Assembly (NCBI GenBank): GCA_050485905.1
Contig: JBJHCH010000060.1
Span: forward strand, 1-21,557
Length of the DNA: 21,557 nucleotides
Direction of reading: 5' to 3'
DNA from: JAWLCA01 sp050485905
GTDB taxonomy: Bacteria; Pseudomonadota; Alphaproteobacteria; Rhodobacterales; Rhodobacteraceae
A program made the translations under genes and the position numbers. Below are positions 7,281 through 17,618 of the stretch, one piece after another. A model generated the notes under the pieces. The model searched no databases. It was not told the origin of the DNA and saw only the letters and a program-made list of their open reading frames with translations. How positions within the stretch are numbered: position 1 is the first letter of the stretch; every line of letters begins with the position of its first letter.

Positions 7281-7862
7281 ATGGGCAAGGTATTCGGTGC
7301 GGTGGCGTTGCTGCTGCTTCTCGCCGGGTGTGGGCAGAACTTTTCGGCACCGCGCGATCTGGAAAACGCATGCAGCATCGTGTCCGAGCGGCCGCGCTAT
7401 CTGACCGCGATGCGCGCGACCGAACGGAAGTGGGGCGTGCCGATCCATGTGCAGATGGCCACGATCCATCAGGAATCAAAGTTCATCGGCAATGCGCGCA
7501 CGCCGTTCCGCTATACGCTGGGCGTGATCCCGATGGGCCGGCAGTCGTCGGCCTATGGCTATTCGCAGGCGCTGGACGGCACCTGGGAGGAGTATCTGAC
7601 CGAGACCCGCAACCGCCGCGCGCGGCGCGAGGATATTCGTGACGCCACAGACTTCATGGGCTGGTACATGAACAAGTCCGAGGAAACGCTCGGCATCTCC
7701 AAGTGGGATGCGCGCAACCAGTATCTTGCCTATCACGAAGGCCGGGCCGGCTATGCCCGCGGCAGCTACAACGCCAAACCGTGGCTGCTGACGGTGGCAG
7801 ACCGGGTGGCGACCCGGTCAGAGATGTATCGCGCGCAGTTGCAGGCCTGTGGCCGGGCGTGA
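7281..7862 (+). CDS. Lipoprotein with lytic transglycosylase (SLT)-like domain
   Basis: A 193-residue protein. It opens with a lipoprotein signal: hydrophobic residues 5-13 and the lipobox L-A-G-C with the lipidated Cys17. The rest resembles a goose-lysozyme/SLT fold: a candidate catalytic Glu65 in ATIHQESKF, the AYGYSQALDGTWEEY segment (91-105) that corresponds to the GLMQ/YGxxQ motif of transglycosylases, and a C-terminal YLAYHEGRAGYARGSYNAK segment (148-166) typical of the group. Such enzymes cleave peptidoglycan glycan strands from the periplasmic face of a membrane. GAGGGG precedes the ATG. It ends six bases before the convergent LolA gene. Substrate and exact class are not established. 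Confidence 0.88.
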   Translation: MGKVFGAVALLLLLAGCGQNFSAPRDLENACSIVSERPRYLTAMRATERKWGVPIHVQMATIHQESKFIGNARTPFRYTLGVIPMGRQSSAYGYSQALDGTWEEYLTETRNRRARREDIRDATDFMGWYMNKSEETLGISKWDARNQYLAYHEGRAGYARGSYNAKPWLLTVADRVATRSEMYRAQLQACGRA

Positions 7863-7868
7863 CGGGGC

Positions 7869-8480
7869 CTAGTTGCGACCGCCCATCCGGCGCTCTGCCT
7901 CATAGGCCACGTTGAACAGGAACGACGACAGGGTGCCGCCGCGCTGCAGATCGCCGAGGATCACCGTGGTCGCGCCGCCCGTGTCATCGCGTACCACCCA
8001 CTGCCGCAATTCCGTCGGATTGGCCGTGAACACCAGTTCGATGGAGCCGTATTCCGGGTTGCTGGGATCCTGAGCGACGACCGTCGTGGTGGGGCCATCA
8101 CTGCGATGGGCCACGACCATCCGGGCGCGGGACAGATCGACGCGTTGTTCCAGGATGATGTTCAGCGGCGTGCGCGACAGGGGATATTGCTCTGGCGGCT
8201 GGTTCGATTTGGGGTCGAAAATGCCCACCGTGCCGCCCCCGGCGATCACCAGACTGTTGTCGGGCGGGTCGTATTCGAACCGCATCCGGCCGGGCCGGTG
8301 GATATAGAGCGTCCCGGTCGAAATCGTTCCGTCGCCGTTCACCTGCGTGAACTCTGACTGGGCCGTCGAGAAGCTGTTGAAATAACTGGATATCTCGGAC
8401 AGCGGAATCGCCTGCGCTGTCGCTGCTGCAGGTAGCAGGGCAAGCATGGGCAGCGACAGGAGGAGCGTGCGTCTGTTCAT
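7869..8480 (-). CDS. lolA: LolA-like periplasmic outer-membrane lipoprotein carrier protein
   Basis: 203 residues from the ATG at 8480, which gives the signal peptide MNRRTLLLSLPMLALLPAAATAQA with probable cleavage near residue 22-24. An ATG at 8489 would add three residues; neither has a strong ribosome-binding site. The mature part has the LolA pattern: early STAQSEFTQVNGDG, then TGTLYIHRPGRMRFEYDPP with the conserved Arg, VIAGGGTVGIFDPKSNQ, and a beta-rich C-terminus. LolA takes lipoproteins from LolCDE at the inner membrane and carries them across the periplasm. In many alphaproteobacteria it directly follows ftsK; here it is more than 3.6 kb away. Confidence 0.93.
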   Translation of the reverse strand: MNRRTLLLSLPMLALLPAAATAQAIPLSEISSYFNSFSTAQSEFTQVNGDGTISTGTLYIHRPGRMRFEYDPPDNSLVIAGGGTVGIFDPKSNQPPEQYPLSRTPLNIILEQRVDLSRARMVVAHRSDGPTTTVVAQDPSNPEYGSIELVFTANPTELRQWVVRDDTGGATTVILGDLQRGGTLSSFLFNVAYEAERRMGGRN

Positions 8481-8612
8481 TCTGCGCATATAGGTCACGA
8501 CGACAGAGCTTTGCAGCCCCGCACGCTTCACGAGGCAGCGAGAGCGCGGAAACATGCCGACACCCGTGGCCCGCGAGGTTCGCGTGGGAGACGCGGTCGG
8601 GGACCTTGGCAT

Positions 8613-8646
8613 GGACGGGGGGCACAGACGGCGGGCCTTCCCGTCC
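8613..8646. repeat. Inverted repeat between tRNA-Arg and lolA
   Basis: GGACGGG (8613-8619) and CCCGTCC (8640-8646) form a 7-base inverted repeat with a 20-base loop that itself contains GC-rich pairing options. It lies between the 3' end of the tRNA and lolA on the minus strand. No U-tract follows on either strand. It could be a processing or attenuation hairpin, or chance in GC-rich DNA. The rest of the 8490-8662 gap shows no gene. Confidence 0.25.
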
Positions 8647-8662
8647 AGAGAGAGAGGAACCA

Positions 8663-8739
8663 TGGCGACCCCGGCAGGACTCGAACCTGCGACCATTCGC
8701 TTAGAAGGCGAGTGCTCTATCCAGCTGAGCTACGGGGCC
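8663..8739 (-). tRNA. tRNA-Arg (anticodon UCU)
   Basis: A complete 77-base cloverleaf on the minus strand with encoded CCA. The acceptor is GGCCCCG pairing with CGGGGTC (one G-U), the D stem is GCTC/GAGC, the anticodon loop CTTCTAA gives UCU (reads AGA/AGG), and the T arm is GCAGG-TTCGAGT-CCTGC, followed by discriminator G and CCA. The outermost anticodon-stem pair is a C-A mismatch (27-43); the other four pairs are canonical. The gene lies directly downstream of and overlaps the GNAT gene on the same strand, so it is probably co-transcribed with it and released by RNase P. Confidence 0.96.
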
Positions 8740-9238
8740 GTCGGCCGCTTGTTTGCGCGATGGGTAAGGCCAGCGCAAGCGTCATGAAGCAGCTTGCCGG
8801 GTCCGGGCGGTAGCTGGCGAAGGGGGGGCAGTCGGTGAAGCCCGCCCTTTCGTAGAGCGCGCGGGCCGGCGCGAAGATCGGCTGCGCGCCGGTTTCAAGG
8901 CTGACGCGCCTCAGCCCCAGCGTCCGCGCCTCTGCCAGCAGATGCTCTAGCATCTGGCGCGACAGGCCGCGTCCGCGCCACTCTGCCAGCACATGCATGG
9001 ACTTCACCTCGCCCTCGCCGCCGCCGAGATCCTTCACCGCACCCATCGACACCGGCTGGCCGTCGATGCGGCCGACAAAAAAGGCGATCTCGGGCCGATG
9101 CAGATCCGCGGGGTCCAGTCGGTGGCAGCTTTCGGGCGGGGTCTCGGCTTGGCAGTCGGCGGCGTGCCGGGTCATCAGCAGGGCCAGATCGGCGCCGCGC
9201 GGGTCCTCTCGCGCGATGCGGTGGGTCAGTGTGTCCAT
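8717..9238 (-). CDS. GNAT family N-acetyltransferase; stop codon lies within tRNA-Arg
   Basis: A 173-residue GNAT protein. The acetyl-CoA-binding motif is VKSMHVLAEWRGRGLSRQML (79-96) with the W-R-G-R-G-L loop, and motif B is SLETGAQPIFAPARALYERAGF (113-134). Acceptor substrate is unknown; the look is that of small stand-alone acetyltransferases. The ATG at 9238 overlaps the end of the NDUFS4-like gene by 13 bases, so it is probably coupled to it. The fold should end near FMTLALALP (about residue 159), but the frame runs on and its TAG lies in the D-loop of the tRNA-Arg gene. About the last seven codons are tRNA sequence, giving a C-terminus ending in RSSAG. Confidence 0.9.
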   Translation of the reverse strand: MDTLTHRIAREDPRGADLALLMTRHAADCQAETPPESCHRLDPADLHRPEIAFFVGRIDGQPVSMGAVKDLGGGEGEVKSMHVLAEWRGRGLSRQMLEHLLAEARTLGLRRVSLETGAQPIFAPARALYERAGFTDCPPFASYRPDPASCFMTLALALPIAQTSGRRPRSSAG

Positions 9239-9537
9239 GCGCCGCGCCGATTGGTTGCAAAGTTCTCGCCATAGCCGCCGGCGCGGAGGTTCGGACGCCG
9301 CTCCTTCGGGGCCAGAACTGTCACCTCGATGCCGTGCTGCCGGGCATAGGCTTCTGCGGCCTCGCGGCTGTCGAAACGCAGGCGCACCTGGCTTTGCGTG
9401 TCGGCGGAACTGGTCCAGCCCATCAGGGGATCGACCTCTCGCGCGCTGGCGGGGGCGAATTCCAGCAGCCAGTGCCGCGACCGGGCACTGCCCGATTGCG
9501 TGGCGCTTCGTGCCGGCTGATAGATCCTCGCGCGCAT
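9226..9537 (-). CDS. NDUFS4-like protein (ETC complex I subunit conserved region)
   Basis: A 103-residue protein from the ATG at 9537, which has AGGGGTAAG just upstream. It matches the alphaproteobacterial homologue of mitochondrial NDUFS4: MRARIYQPAR at the start, RHWLLEFAPASAREVDPLMGWTSSADT (about 21-47), FDSREAAEAYARQHG, and a C-terminal GYGENFATNRRGAWTH. NDUFS4 is a supernumerary peripheral-arm subunit of NADH:ubiquinone oxidoreductase, found in alphaproteobacteria and mitochondria but not in E. coli. It lies outside any nuo operon here, which is usual for this gene. It is followed by the overlapping GNAT gene and is divergent from uvrB across 124 bases. Confidence 0.93.
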   Translation of the reverse strand: MRARIYQPARSATQSGSARSRHWLLEFAPASAREVDPLMGWTSSADTQSQVRLRFDSREAAEAYARQHGIEVTVLAPKERRPNLRAGGYGENFATNRRGAWTH

Positions 9538-9661
9538 TGTCTTACCCCTGTTTTCTGCGGCAGCAAGATAGCCGAGGGCGGGGCGCGAAGACAAGACGTG
9601 CCGACCGGGGTTGAACCGGAACGAAAGGCGACCAACTGTGAGGTCTGAAAGGGAATCGCCC

Positions 9662-11845
<2,184 letters not shown>

Positions 11846-11998
11846 GAACTGTGACCTCGTTGGTTAGTTGCATCTCGGTAGGACGTGACACGAGAGGTCG
11901 GCAGGCCGGCACGGAGCCCGGTAAAGCTGCCACGCCACCCTATCAGGGCCGCGCATGGAACGACGGCCGTGGAGTTCAGGTCCGTCTCTCCAGAAAGC

Positions 11999-12028
11999 GG
12001 CAGCGCCTTGTTGGGGGCAGGCGCTGCC
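11999..12028. terminator. Stem-loop between convergent uvrB and ftsK
   Basis: GGCAGCGCC (11999-12007) and GGCGCTGCC (12020-12028) form a perfect 9-base stem with a 12-base loop. It lies about 155 bases past the uvrB stop and 55 bases past the ftsK stop. On the minus strand it is followed by GCTTTCT, weakly T-rich; on the plus strand there is no T-run. It could serve as a shared transcript end. The rest of the 238-base gap shows no gene. Confidence 0.5.
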
Positions 12029-12083
12029 GATCTGGCCTCGTGGTGTTGGGCGGAGGGCTGAGGCATTTTGGGTCGCCCAGCCG

Positions 12084-14894
12084 TCACGCCTCGGGCACCA
12101 GAATCTCGCGCTTGCCGACGTGGTTCGCGGGGGTGACGACGCCCTGATCCTCCATCTGCTCCACGAGGCGGGCGGCCTTGTTGTAGCCGATGCCCAGCTT
12201 GCGCTGGATGTAGGAGGTGGAGCATTTGCGGTCGCGGATGACGATGGCGACGGCCTGATCGTAAAGCGCGTCGTCGCTGCCGTCGCCGCCCAGGCCCAGC
12301 ACCAGGTCGATGTCGTCGGCCTTTTCGTCGTCCACCCCCTCGACCACGCCCGACATGTATTCCGGCGGGCCAAAGGATTTGAGGTGGGTGACGATCTCCT
12401 CCACCTCCTCGTCGCTGACAAAGGGGCCGTGGATGCGCACGATGCGCGAGCCGCCGGCCATGTAGAGCATGTCGCCCATGCCTAGCAGTTGCTCTGCCCC
12501 CATCTCGCCCAGGATGGTGCGGCTGTCGATCTTGGAGGTGACCTGAAAGCTGATGCGGGTCGGGAAGTTCGCCTTGATCGTGCCGGTGATCACATCGACA
12601 CTGGGGCGCTGGGTGGCCATGATCAGGTGGATGCCGCTGGCGCGCGCCATCTGGGCCAGCCGCTGGATGCAGGCCTCGATCTCCTTGCCCGCAACCATCA
12701 TCAGGTCGGCCATCTCATCCACGATGACCACGATGTAGGGCAGGGCGACGGGGGCGAACTCCTCGGTCTCGAACACCGGTTCGCCGGTGTCGTCGTCGAA
12801 CCCGGTCTGGATGGTGCGCTTGAACATCTCGCCCTTGGCCAGCGCCTCGCGCACGCGGCCGTTGAAGCCCTCGATGTTGCGCACGCCCATCTTGGACATC
12901 TTGCGGTAGCGCTCCTCCATCTCGCCCACGACCCATTTCAGCGCCACGACGGCCTTCTTCGGGTCGGTGACGACGGGGGACAGCAGGTGCGGGATCCCGT
13001 CGTAGACGGACAGTTCCAGCATCTTGGGGTCGATCATGATCAGCCGGCATTCCTCGGGGGAAAGCTTGTAGAGGAGCGACAGGATCATGGTGTTGATGGC
13101 GACGGACTTGCCCGAGCCGGTGGTGCCGGCGATCAGCAGGTGCGGCATCTTGGCGAGGTTCGCCACCACCGGCTCGCCCGAGATGTCCTTGCCCAGCGCC
13201 AGCGGCAGCCGCAGGTTGGAATCGCCGAAGTCGCGGGCCGAGAGGATCTCGCGCAGCACCACCTTCTCGCGGTGGGCGTTGGGAAGTTCGATCCCGATGA
13301 CCGACCGCCCCGGCACGGTGGAGACGCGGGCGGACAGTGCGGACATCGAGCGCGCGATGTCGTCGGCAAGGCCGATCACGCGCGACGCTTTCAAACCGGG
13401 CGCGGGTTCCAGTTCGTACATCGTCACCACCGGGCCGGGACGGACGCTGACGATCTCTCCCTTCACGCCATAGTCGTCCAGCACGGATTCCAGCATCCGG
13501 GCGTTTTCCTCCAGCGCCTCGTCGGACAGGTGATGGCGGGTGATTTCCACCGGGTTCGTCAGCAGCGACAGGGGCGGGCGTTTATATTCGGGCGCGGCCG
13601 GTTCCTCCAGCCGCAGGCGGGGCTGGGCCTCTGCCTCGGCCTGGCGCGACGGCGCGGGGGGCTTGCGCGCGGGGTGCTGGACGACGCGGGGGCGCAGGCC
13701 AGCGGGAGCAGCCTGTGCCCAGTCAGGCGCGGCGTTGGCGTCGTAGCTGAGCGCATCCACCTCCTCTGGCGCGTCCCATTCTTCCTCCCAGTCCTCTTGA
13801 TCAACCTGCGGTTCCGTCGCCATGGCGGTGCGCGCGGAGGCGGTCACGGGCGGTTCCGACAGGCGCGGGCCGCGGGCGGGCTCCGCAGCGCCAAGGCCGC
13901 GGGCGCGGGCCTTGATCGCATCGGCAATCCGCGCGCGGATCCGATCCTCGGAGGGTGCGTTCGCCAGATCGCCGGTGTAATGCCCCTGCTCGATCAGTTC
14001 CGGCTCTGGCGTGGGGTCGATGACCCGGCGCATCCGGGCCAGCAGGCCGGGCCGCCCGCGCTCGCCGTCCTCGTCCGCATGGGCAAGCAGCGGCGCCGGG
14101 CGCAGGCTGCCGGCGCGCAATGGTGGCTCCTCGTCAGAGAGGTTGCCAGCGCGACGGACCGTCGCATTGCCCGTGGCGGTCGCCGGCTGACGACGGGCCT
14201 CCAGCCGCTCGCGGGCCGCGCCGGCGCCGCGAAGCGTGCCGGCCGCCGCCTGTCCCATAAGGGCCACGAGCGCGGCGTAGCTGCGGATCAGGCCAATCAG
14301 AAGGAATCGGCCAATCGCGCGCAATTCACGCCGGTCAAAACCGAGGACGAAGAGACCAAGCAGGATCAGCCCCGCGCCCATCATCACCGAAATCGTCTTC
14401 AACCCCATCGTCGCCGTCACCGGCAGCAGGCTGAGCAGGGCACCCAGCACCGTGTCGCCGAAAAGCCCGCCCAGCCCAAAGGAATGGGTCCAGCCCGCGC
14501 CCGGCACATGGGTCGAGGCAAAGACTGCGGCCAGCGCGATCACGATGGGCGCAAAGACGATGCGGCTGAGCACGCGTTCCTCACCCACATGGCCGACGAA
14601 CCGCCCGCCCCAGATACCCAGAACCGCGACCAGTCCCCATGACCCCAGCCCGGTGACGATGATCAGGGTCGAGGCGATGGAGGCGCCGATCCGACCCAGC
14701 GCGTTCTGCGCCGGCTCGTCAGTGGCCGACATCCAACTGGGATCATCCGGCGCATAGGAAGCCAGCATCAACCCGACCAGCAGCGCCAGCGCCAGCAGAC
14801 CCAGCCCCAGCAGTTCCTTGCCGCGCTTTTCCAGCGCCGCCTGCGTGGTGCTGTCGAGAAGCGGATCGCGCTGTCGTGCCTGCCAGGATGCCAT
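12084..14894 (-). CDS. ftsK: DNA translocase FtsK
   Basis: A 936-residue protein. The N-terminal part has about five hydrophobic segments (28-47, 72-97, 111-128, 140-160, 168-186), consistent with the FtsK_4TM membrane anchor. A Pro/Ala/Glu-rich linker spans about 210-440. The motor follows: an alpha domain with ALEENARMLESVLDDYGVKGEIVSVRPGPVVTMYE, Walker A GTTGSGKS near residue 590, Walker B-type IVVIVDEMADL, and ATQRPSVDVITGTIKAN. The last 65 residues are the gamma winged-helix domain (STSYIQRKLGIGYNKAARLVEQMEDQG) that reads polar chromosome sequences and activates XerCD at dif. FtsK pumps DNA at the division septum. The start has a GAGAGGGAG ribosome-binding site and lies 12 bases after the aminotransferase stop, so they share a transcript. 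Confidence 0.97.
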   Translation of the reverse strand: MASWQARQRDPLLDSTTQAALEKRGKELLGLGLLALALLVGLMLASYAPDDPSWMSATDEPAQNALGRIGASIASTLIIVTGLGSWGLVAVLGIWGGRFVGHVGEERVLSRIVFAPIVIALAAVFASTHVPGAGWTHSFGLGGLFGDTVLGALLSLLPVTATMGLKTISVMMGAGLILLGLFVLGFDRRELRAIGRFLLIGLIRSYAALVALMGQAAAGTLRGAGAARERLEARRQPATATGNATVRRAGNLSDEEPPLRAGSLRPAPLLAHADEDGERGRPGLLARMRRVIDPTPEPELIEQGHYTGDLANAPSEDRIRARIADAIKARARGLGAAEPARGPRLSEPPVTASARTAMATEPQVDQEDWEEEWDAPEEVDALSYDANAAPDWAQAAPAGLRPRVVQHPARKPPAPSRQAEAEAQPRLRLEEPAAPEYKRPPLSLLTNPVEITRHHLSDEALEENARMLESVLDDYGVKGEIVSVRPGPVVTMYELEPAPGLKASRVIGLADDIARSMSALSARVSTVPGRSVIGIELPNAHREKVVLREILSARDFGDSNLRLPLALGKDISGEPVVANLAKMPHLLIAGTTGSGKSVAINTMILSLLYKLSPEECRLIMIDPKMLELSVYDGIPHLLSPVVTDPKKAVVALKWVVGEMEERYRKMSKMGVRNIEGFNGRVREALAKGEMFKRTIQTGFDDDTGEPVFETEEFAPVALPYIVVIVDEMADLMMVAGKEIEACIQRLAQMARASGIHLIMATQRPSVDVITGTIKANFPTRISFQVTSKIDSRTILGEMGAEQLLGMGDMLYMAGGSRIVRIHGPFVSDEEVEEIVTHLKSFGPPEYMSGVVEGVDDEKADDIDLVLGLGGDGSDDALYDQAVAIVIRDRKCSTSYIQRKLGIGYNKAARLVEQMEDQGVVTPANHVGKREILVPEA

Positions 14895-14906
14895 GCTCTC
14901 TCCCTC

Positions 14907-16073
14907 TCAACCGTACAGACAATCGCGCAGCGCGGTCAGGCCGCGGCGAAACTCGTCCTCGGGGGCGACCATCGCCACCCGGATGTAGCCCTTGCCGGGG
15001 TTCTGCCCGTTCACGTCGCGCGACAGATATGCCCCGGGCAGCACCCGCACGCCGGTCTCGCGCCAGAGCCGCAGCGCGGCGTCCTCGCCGTCTTCCGACG
15101 GAAGCCACAGGAAGAACCCGGCCTGGGGCGAGCGATAGCCGGGCAGGTTGCCCATGATCTGATCGGCGGCCGCATACTTCGCCGCATAGAGCGCGCGGTT
15201 CTCGATCACATGCGCCTCGTCCGCCCAGACCTTTTCCGCCACCCGCTGCAGGGGCAGGGGCAGCGGGGCGCCGGCGTAGTTGCGCAACTGCCGGATCCGC
15301 GCGATGCCCTGCGCCCCGCCCGCGACGAAGCCAGAGCGCAGACCGGGCAGGTTCGAGCGTTTCGACAGCGAGTGGAACACGAAAACACGCTCGGGGTCGC
15401 CGCCAAGTTCCAGCGCGCCCACCGGTGGCTCGTCGCGCCAGATCTCGGAATAGCATTCATCGGCGAAGATCAGGAAGTCGTGCTTCTCGGCCAGTGCGAT
15501 CAGGTCGGCCCAATAGGCCCGGTCGGCGACCGCTCCCTGCGGGTTGGCGGGCGAGCAGAGATAGGCGATGGCGGTGCGGTCCAGCACCTCGGCCGGCAGC
15601 GCGGCATAGTCGGGCAGAAAGCCGGTTTCGGCGGTGGCCGGCACGTAGACGGGTTCGGCCCCGACGGCCAGCGCGGCGATGGCGTAGACTTGGTAGAAGG
15701 GGTTTGGCGTCAGAATTACCGGGCGCGCGCCGTTCTTTGATTCAGGGCAGAGCGCGAGCGCCGCGTTGAACAGCCCCTCGCGCGTGCCGTTCAGAACCAT
15801 GATCCGGTCGGTCGTCACGGTGACACCATACCGCCGCCCGATCCAGCCCGAGATCGCGGCCAGCAGGTCAGGGGAGCCCTCGTTCGGGGGATAGACGCCG
15901 AAACCGGCGAGGTTATCGGCCAGAACCTGCCCGACGAAGGCCGGGAACGCATGGCGCGGCTCGCCGATGGTCATGGCGATGGGCTCGCCCCCCGGCGCAT
16001 GCGCATCCAGAAGCGCCCGCAGGCGCGGGAACGCATAATCCGGCAGGTTCGAAAACCGCTCAGGAAACACCAT
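14907..16073 (-). CDS. Class I/II PLP-dependent aminotransferase
   Basis: 388 residues from the ATG at 16073, which has GAGG at correct spacing and gives MVFPERFSNLPDYAFPRLRALLD, a natural N-terminus for this group. A GTG at 16151 would add 26 poorly folded-looking residues with no ribosome-binding site. Fold type I features are present: MTIGEPRHAFP near the N-terminus, NGTREGLF, SPANPQGAVAD (Asn-Pro-Gln contacting PLP), FADECYSEIW with the pyridine-binding Asp, and the Schiff-base Lys238 in SLSKRSNLPGLRSGF. Related proteins are often labelled succinyldiaminopimelate aminotransferase (DapC-like), but substrate assignment from sequence is not safe. It lies between the amidase and ftsK on one strand. 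Confidence 0.92.
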   Translation of the reverse strand: MVFPERFSNLPDYAFPRLRALLDAHAPGGEPIAMTIGEPRHAFPAFVGQVLADNLAGFGVYPPNEGSPDLLAAISGWIGRRYGVTVTTDRIMVLNGTREGLFNAALALCPESKNGARPVILTPNPFYQVYAIAALAVGAEPVYVPATAETGFLPDYAALPAEVLDRTAIAYLCSPANPQGAVADRAYWADLIALAEKHDFLIFADECYSEIWRDEPPVGALELGGDPERVFVFHSLSKRSNLPGLRSGFVAGGAQGIARIRQLRNYAGAPLPLPLQRVAEKVWADEAHVIENRALYAAKYAAADQIMGNLPGYRSPQAGFFLWLPSEDGEDAALRLWRETGVRVLPGAYLSRDVNGQNPGKGYIRVAMVAPEDEFRRGLTALRDCLYG

Positions 16074-16173
16074 CTCTGCCTCAATGTCGGGGTCGTTGCG
16101 CCCCGTTCGACGGTCAACATACCGGGCCGGGGCCGTCCGGTCCAGCTTCACGGCGGCGTCATCGTCGCTGATG

Positions 16174-16190
16174 CGGCAAAATTGTTGCCG
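16174..16190 (-). repeat. Small stem-loop after the amidase gene
   Basis: CGGCAA and TTGCCG form a 6-base inverted repeat around a 5-base loop, starting directly after the TAA stop of the amidase (16192-16194) on the minus strand. There is no U-tract after it in that direction. It may mark a transcript 3' end or slow polymerase before the aminotransferase; evidence is structural only. Confidence 0.3.
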
Positions 16191-16191
16191 T

Positions 16192-17526
16192 TTAGCCCCT
16201 TAGCGCCGCCTCGGCCGCTGCCCCTGTGCGCAACAGGCGCTCCTCCGCCATCGGTGGTGCCATCAGCGACACGCCGGTAGAGGGTACGCCGGTGGGAAGT
16301 GTCAGGGCGCAAAGGCCGAAGAGGTTGCCGATCCGGGTGTTGCGCAGCGTCAGCAGGTTCTCAGCCACGAAATAGGGCTCGTCGGCCAGCAGCCGTGCTG
16401 CATCGGGCGGGGCGTTGGCGGCGGTGGGGATGATCACCGCGTCAAAACCCGCCGTGCGGTCGGCCCAGATGGCGCGCAGCACATCCAGCCGCCGCCAGGC
16501 GGCGACATAGTCGGCGGCGCCGAACTCGGCCCCGGCGCGGAAGCGTTCGCGGATCGGGGCGAACATCTTTTCCGGCGCGGCCTCGATTGCCTTGCCCCAA
16601 ATGCCGTAGGCTTCCGACGTATAGAGGATGCCGGACATCGACAGCGCCTCGGTGACCTCTGGCAGGGTGAGCCGCGTGATCGTGGCGCCAGCGGCGGAAA
16701 GCCGCGCCAGCGCCGCGTCGAAGCCGCGGGCGGGGACATCGCGGAGATCGTCGAGCGCGGCGGTTTCCAGCACCGCAAGCCGCGCACCCGCCAGCGTCGC
16801 GCCTGTCAGATCGGCCGGCCGCCCGCCTTCGATCAGTGCCAGAACGCGGGCCGCATCCTCGACCGAGCGGGTCAGTGGCCCCACGGTGTCGAACCGCGGC
16901 GCCAGCGGGACGACCCCGCCGAGCGACACCCGGCCCGACGTGGTCTTCAGCCCCACAAGGTCGTTCCAAGCCGCAGGCACCCGGACCGACCCGCCGGTGT
17001 CGGACCCGATGGCCGCGGGCGCCAGACCGAAGGCGACCGAGGCGGCGGCGCCCGAGGACGACCCGCCCGAGGCCGCACTGGCATCATTGACGCAGGGCGG
17101 CGAGGCGGTGACCGGGTTCAGCCCGAGGCCGGAGAAGGCGAGTTCCGTCATGTGGGTCTTGCCGATGCAGACCGAGCCGCCCAGCGTGGCGGTGGCCAGC
17201 ACCTGAGCGTCGTTATCCGGCACCCGGCCTTTCAGCAGCGCCGATCCGGCCTCGGTTGCGCGGCCGGCGGTGTCGAACAGATCCTTCCAGCTGAGCGGCA
17301 CGCCGTCCAGCAGGCCGCAGCGCTGGTTGGCCTTGGCGCGGGCTGCCGCCGCCATCGCCTCGGTCCGGGCGCGGTTGGGGGTGGTCATCGTATAGATGCG
17401 GTCGCGGTGCGGATGGGCGGCGATGGCGTCGTGGAACGCCTCGGCCAGTTCCACCGGGTTGATCAGGCCCGCGCCGATACGCCTGCCCAGATCGCTTGCA
17501 CTCATCCGCAGCCAGTCGTCTGCCAT
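16192..17526 (-). CDS. Amidase (amidase signature family)
   Basis: A 444-residue protein with the Ser-cisSer-Lys triad of the amidase signature family: Lys81 in PLSWKDLFD, the cis-Ser in GGSSSGAAAS (154-163), and the nucleophile Ser180 in GSDTGGSVRVPAA. The family hydrolyses C-N bonds of many amides, and GatA of the tRNA amidotransferase belongs to it. This one is unlikely to be GatA because no gatB or gatC is adjacent and the sequence is shorter than usual. Substrate unknown. The start at 17526 is divergent from the UbiH-like gene, 92 bases away. It is followed by the aminotransferase and ftsK on the same strand. Confidence 0.93.
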   Translation of the reverse strand: MADDWLRMSASDLGRRIGAGLINPVELAEAFHDAIAAHPHRDRIYTMTTPNRARTEAMAAAARAKANQRCGLLDGVPLSWKDLFDTAGRATEAGSALLKGRVPDNDAQVLATATLGGSVCIGKTHMTELAFSGLGLNPVTASPPCVNDASAASGGSSSGAAASVAFGLAPAAIGSDTGGSVRVPAAWNDLVGLKTTSGRVSLGGVVPLAPRFDTVGPLTRSVEDAARVLALIEGGRPADLTGATLAGARLAVLETAALDDLRDVPARGFDAALARLSAAGATITRLTLPEVTEALSMSGILYTSEAYGIWGKAIEAAPEKMFAPIRERFRAGAEFGAADYVAAWRRLDVLRAIWADRTAGFDAVIIPTAANAPPDAARLLADEPYFVAENLLTLRNTRIGNLFGLCALTLPTGVPSTGVSLMAPPMAEERLLRTGAAAEAALRG

Positions 17527-17618
17527 CCCGTCCCCCTGACCTTTCGCGGCCGATTTGCCGCAACGCTAGCCGGGCCATCGGCGATGGACAATCCCCGGCG
17601 GGGGCGCATATCTGGGGC

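Noticed and set aside
8481..8696. N-terminal extension of the LolA frame up to 8696
   Set aside because: It would run through the 3' end of the tRNA gene and place 72 unrelated residues before a clear signal peptide.
8663..8739. tRNA-Arg as an integration site with a nearby att repeat
   Set aside because: I looked for a second copy of the tRNA 3' end in the window and saw none, and there is no integrase gene.
9600..9661. Possible LexA (SOS) operator before uvrB
   Set aside because: GAAC occurs twice (GAACCGGAAC), but the spacing is two bases, not the seven required by the alphaproteobacterial GTTC-N7-GTTC pattern.
11846..12083. Small gene or mobile element remnant between uvrB and ftsK
   Set aside because: No frame with a plausible start and composition, no terminal repeats; only a 9-base stem-loop is supported.
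12489..14642. A 717-codon open frame on the plus strand opposite ftsK
   Set aside because: It is the antisense shadow of ftsK in GC-rich DNA: the composition is rich in His, Gly, Asp and Arg with no recognisable domain, while the other strand encodes complete FtsK motifs.
16074..16151. Longer aminotransferase start at the GTG at 16151
   Set aside because: No ribosome-binding site precedes it, and the added 26 residues look unlike the start of this family; the ATG at 16073 has both.
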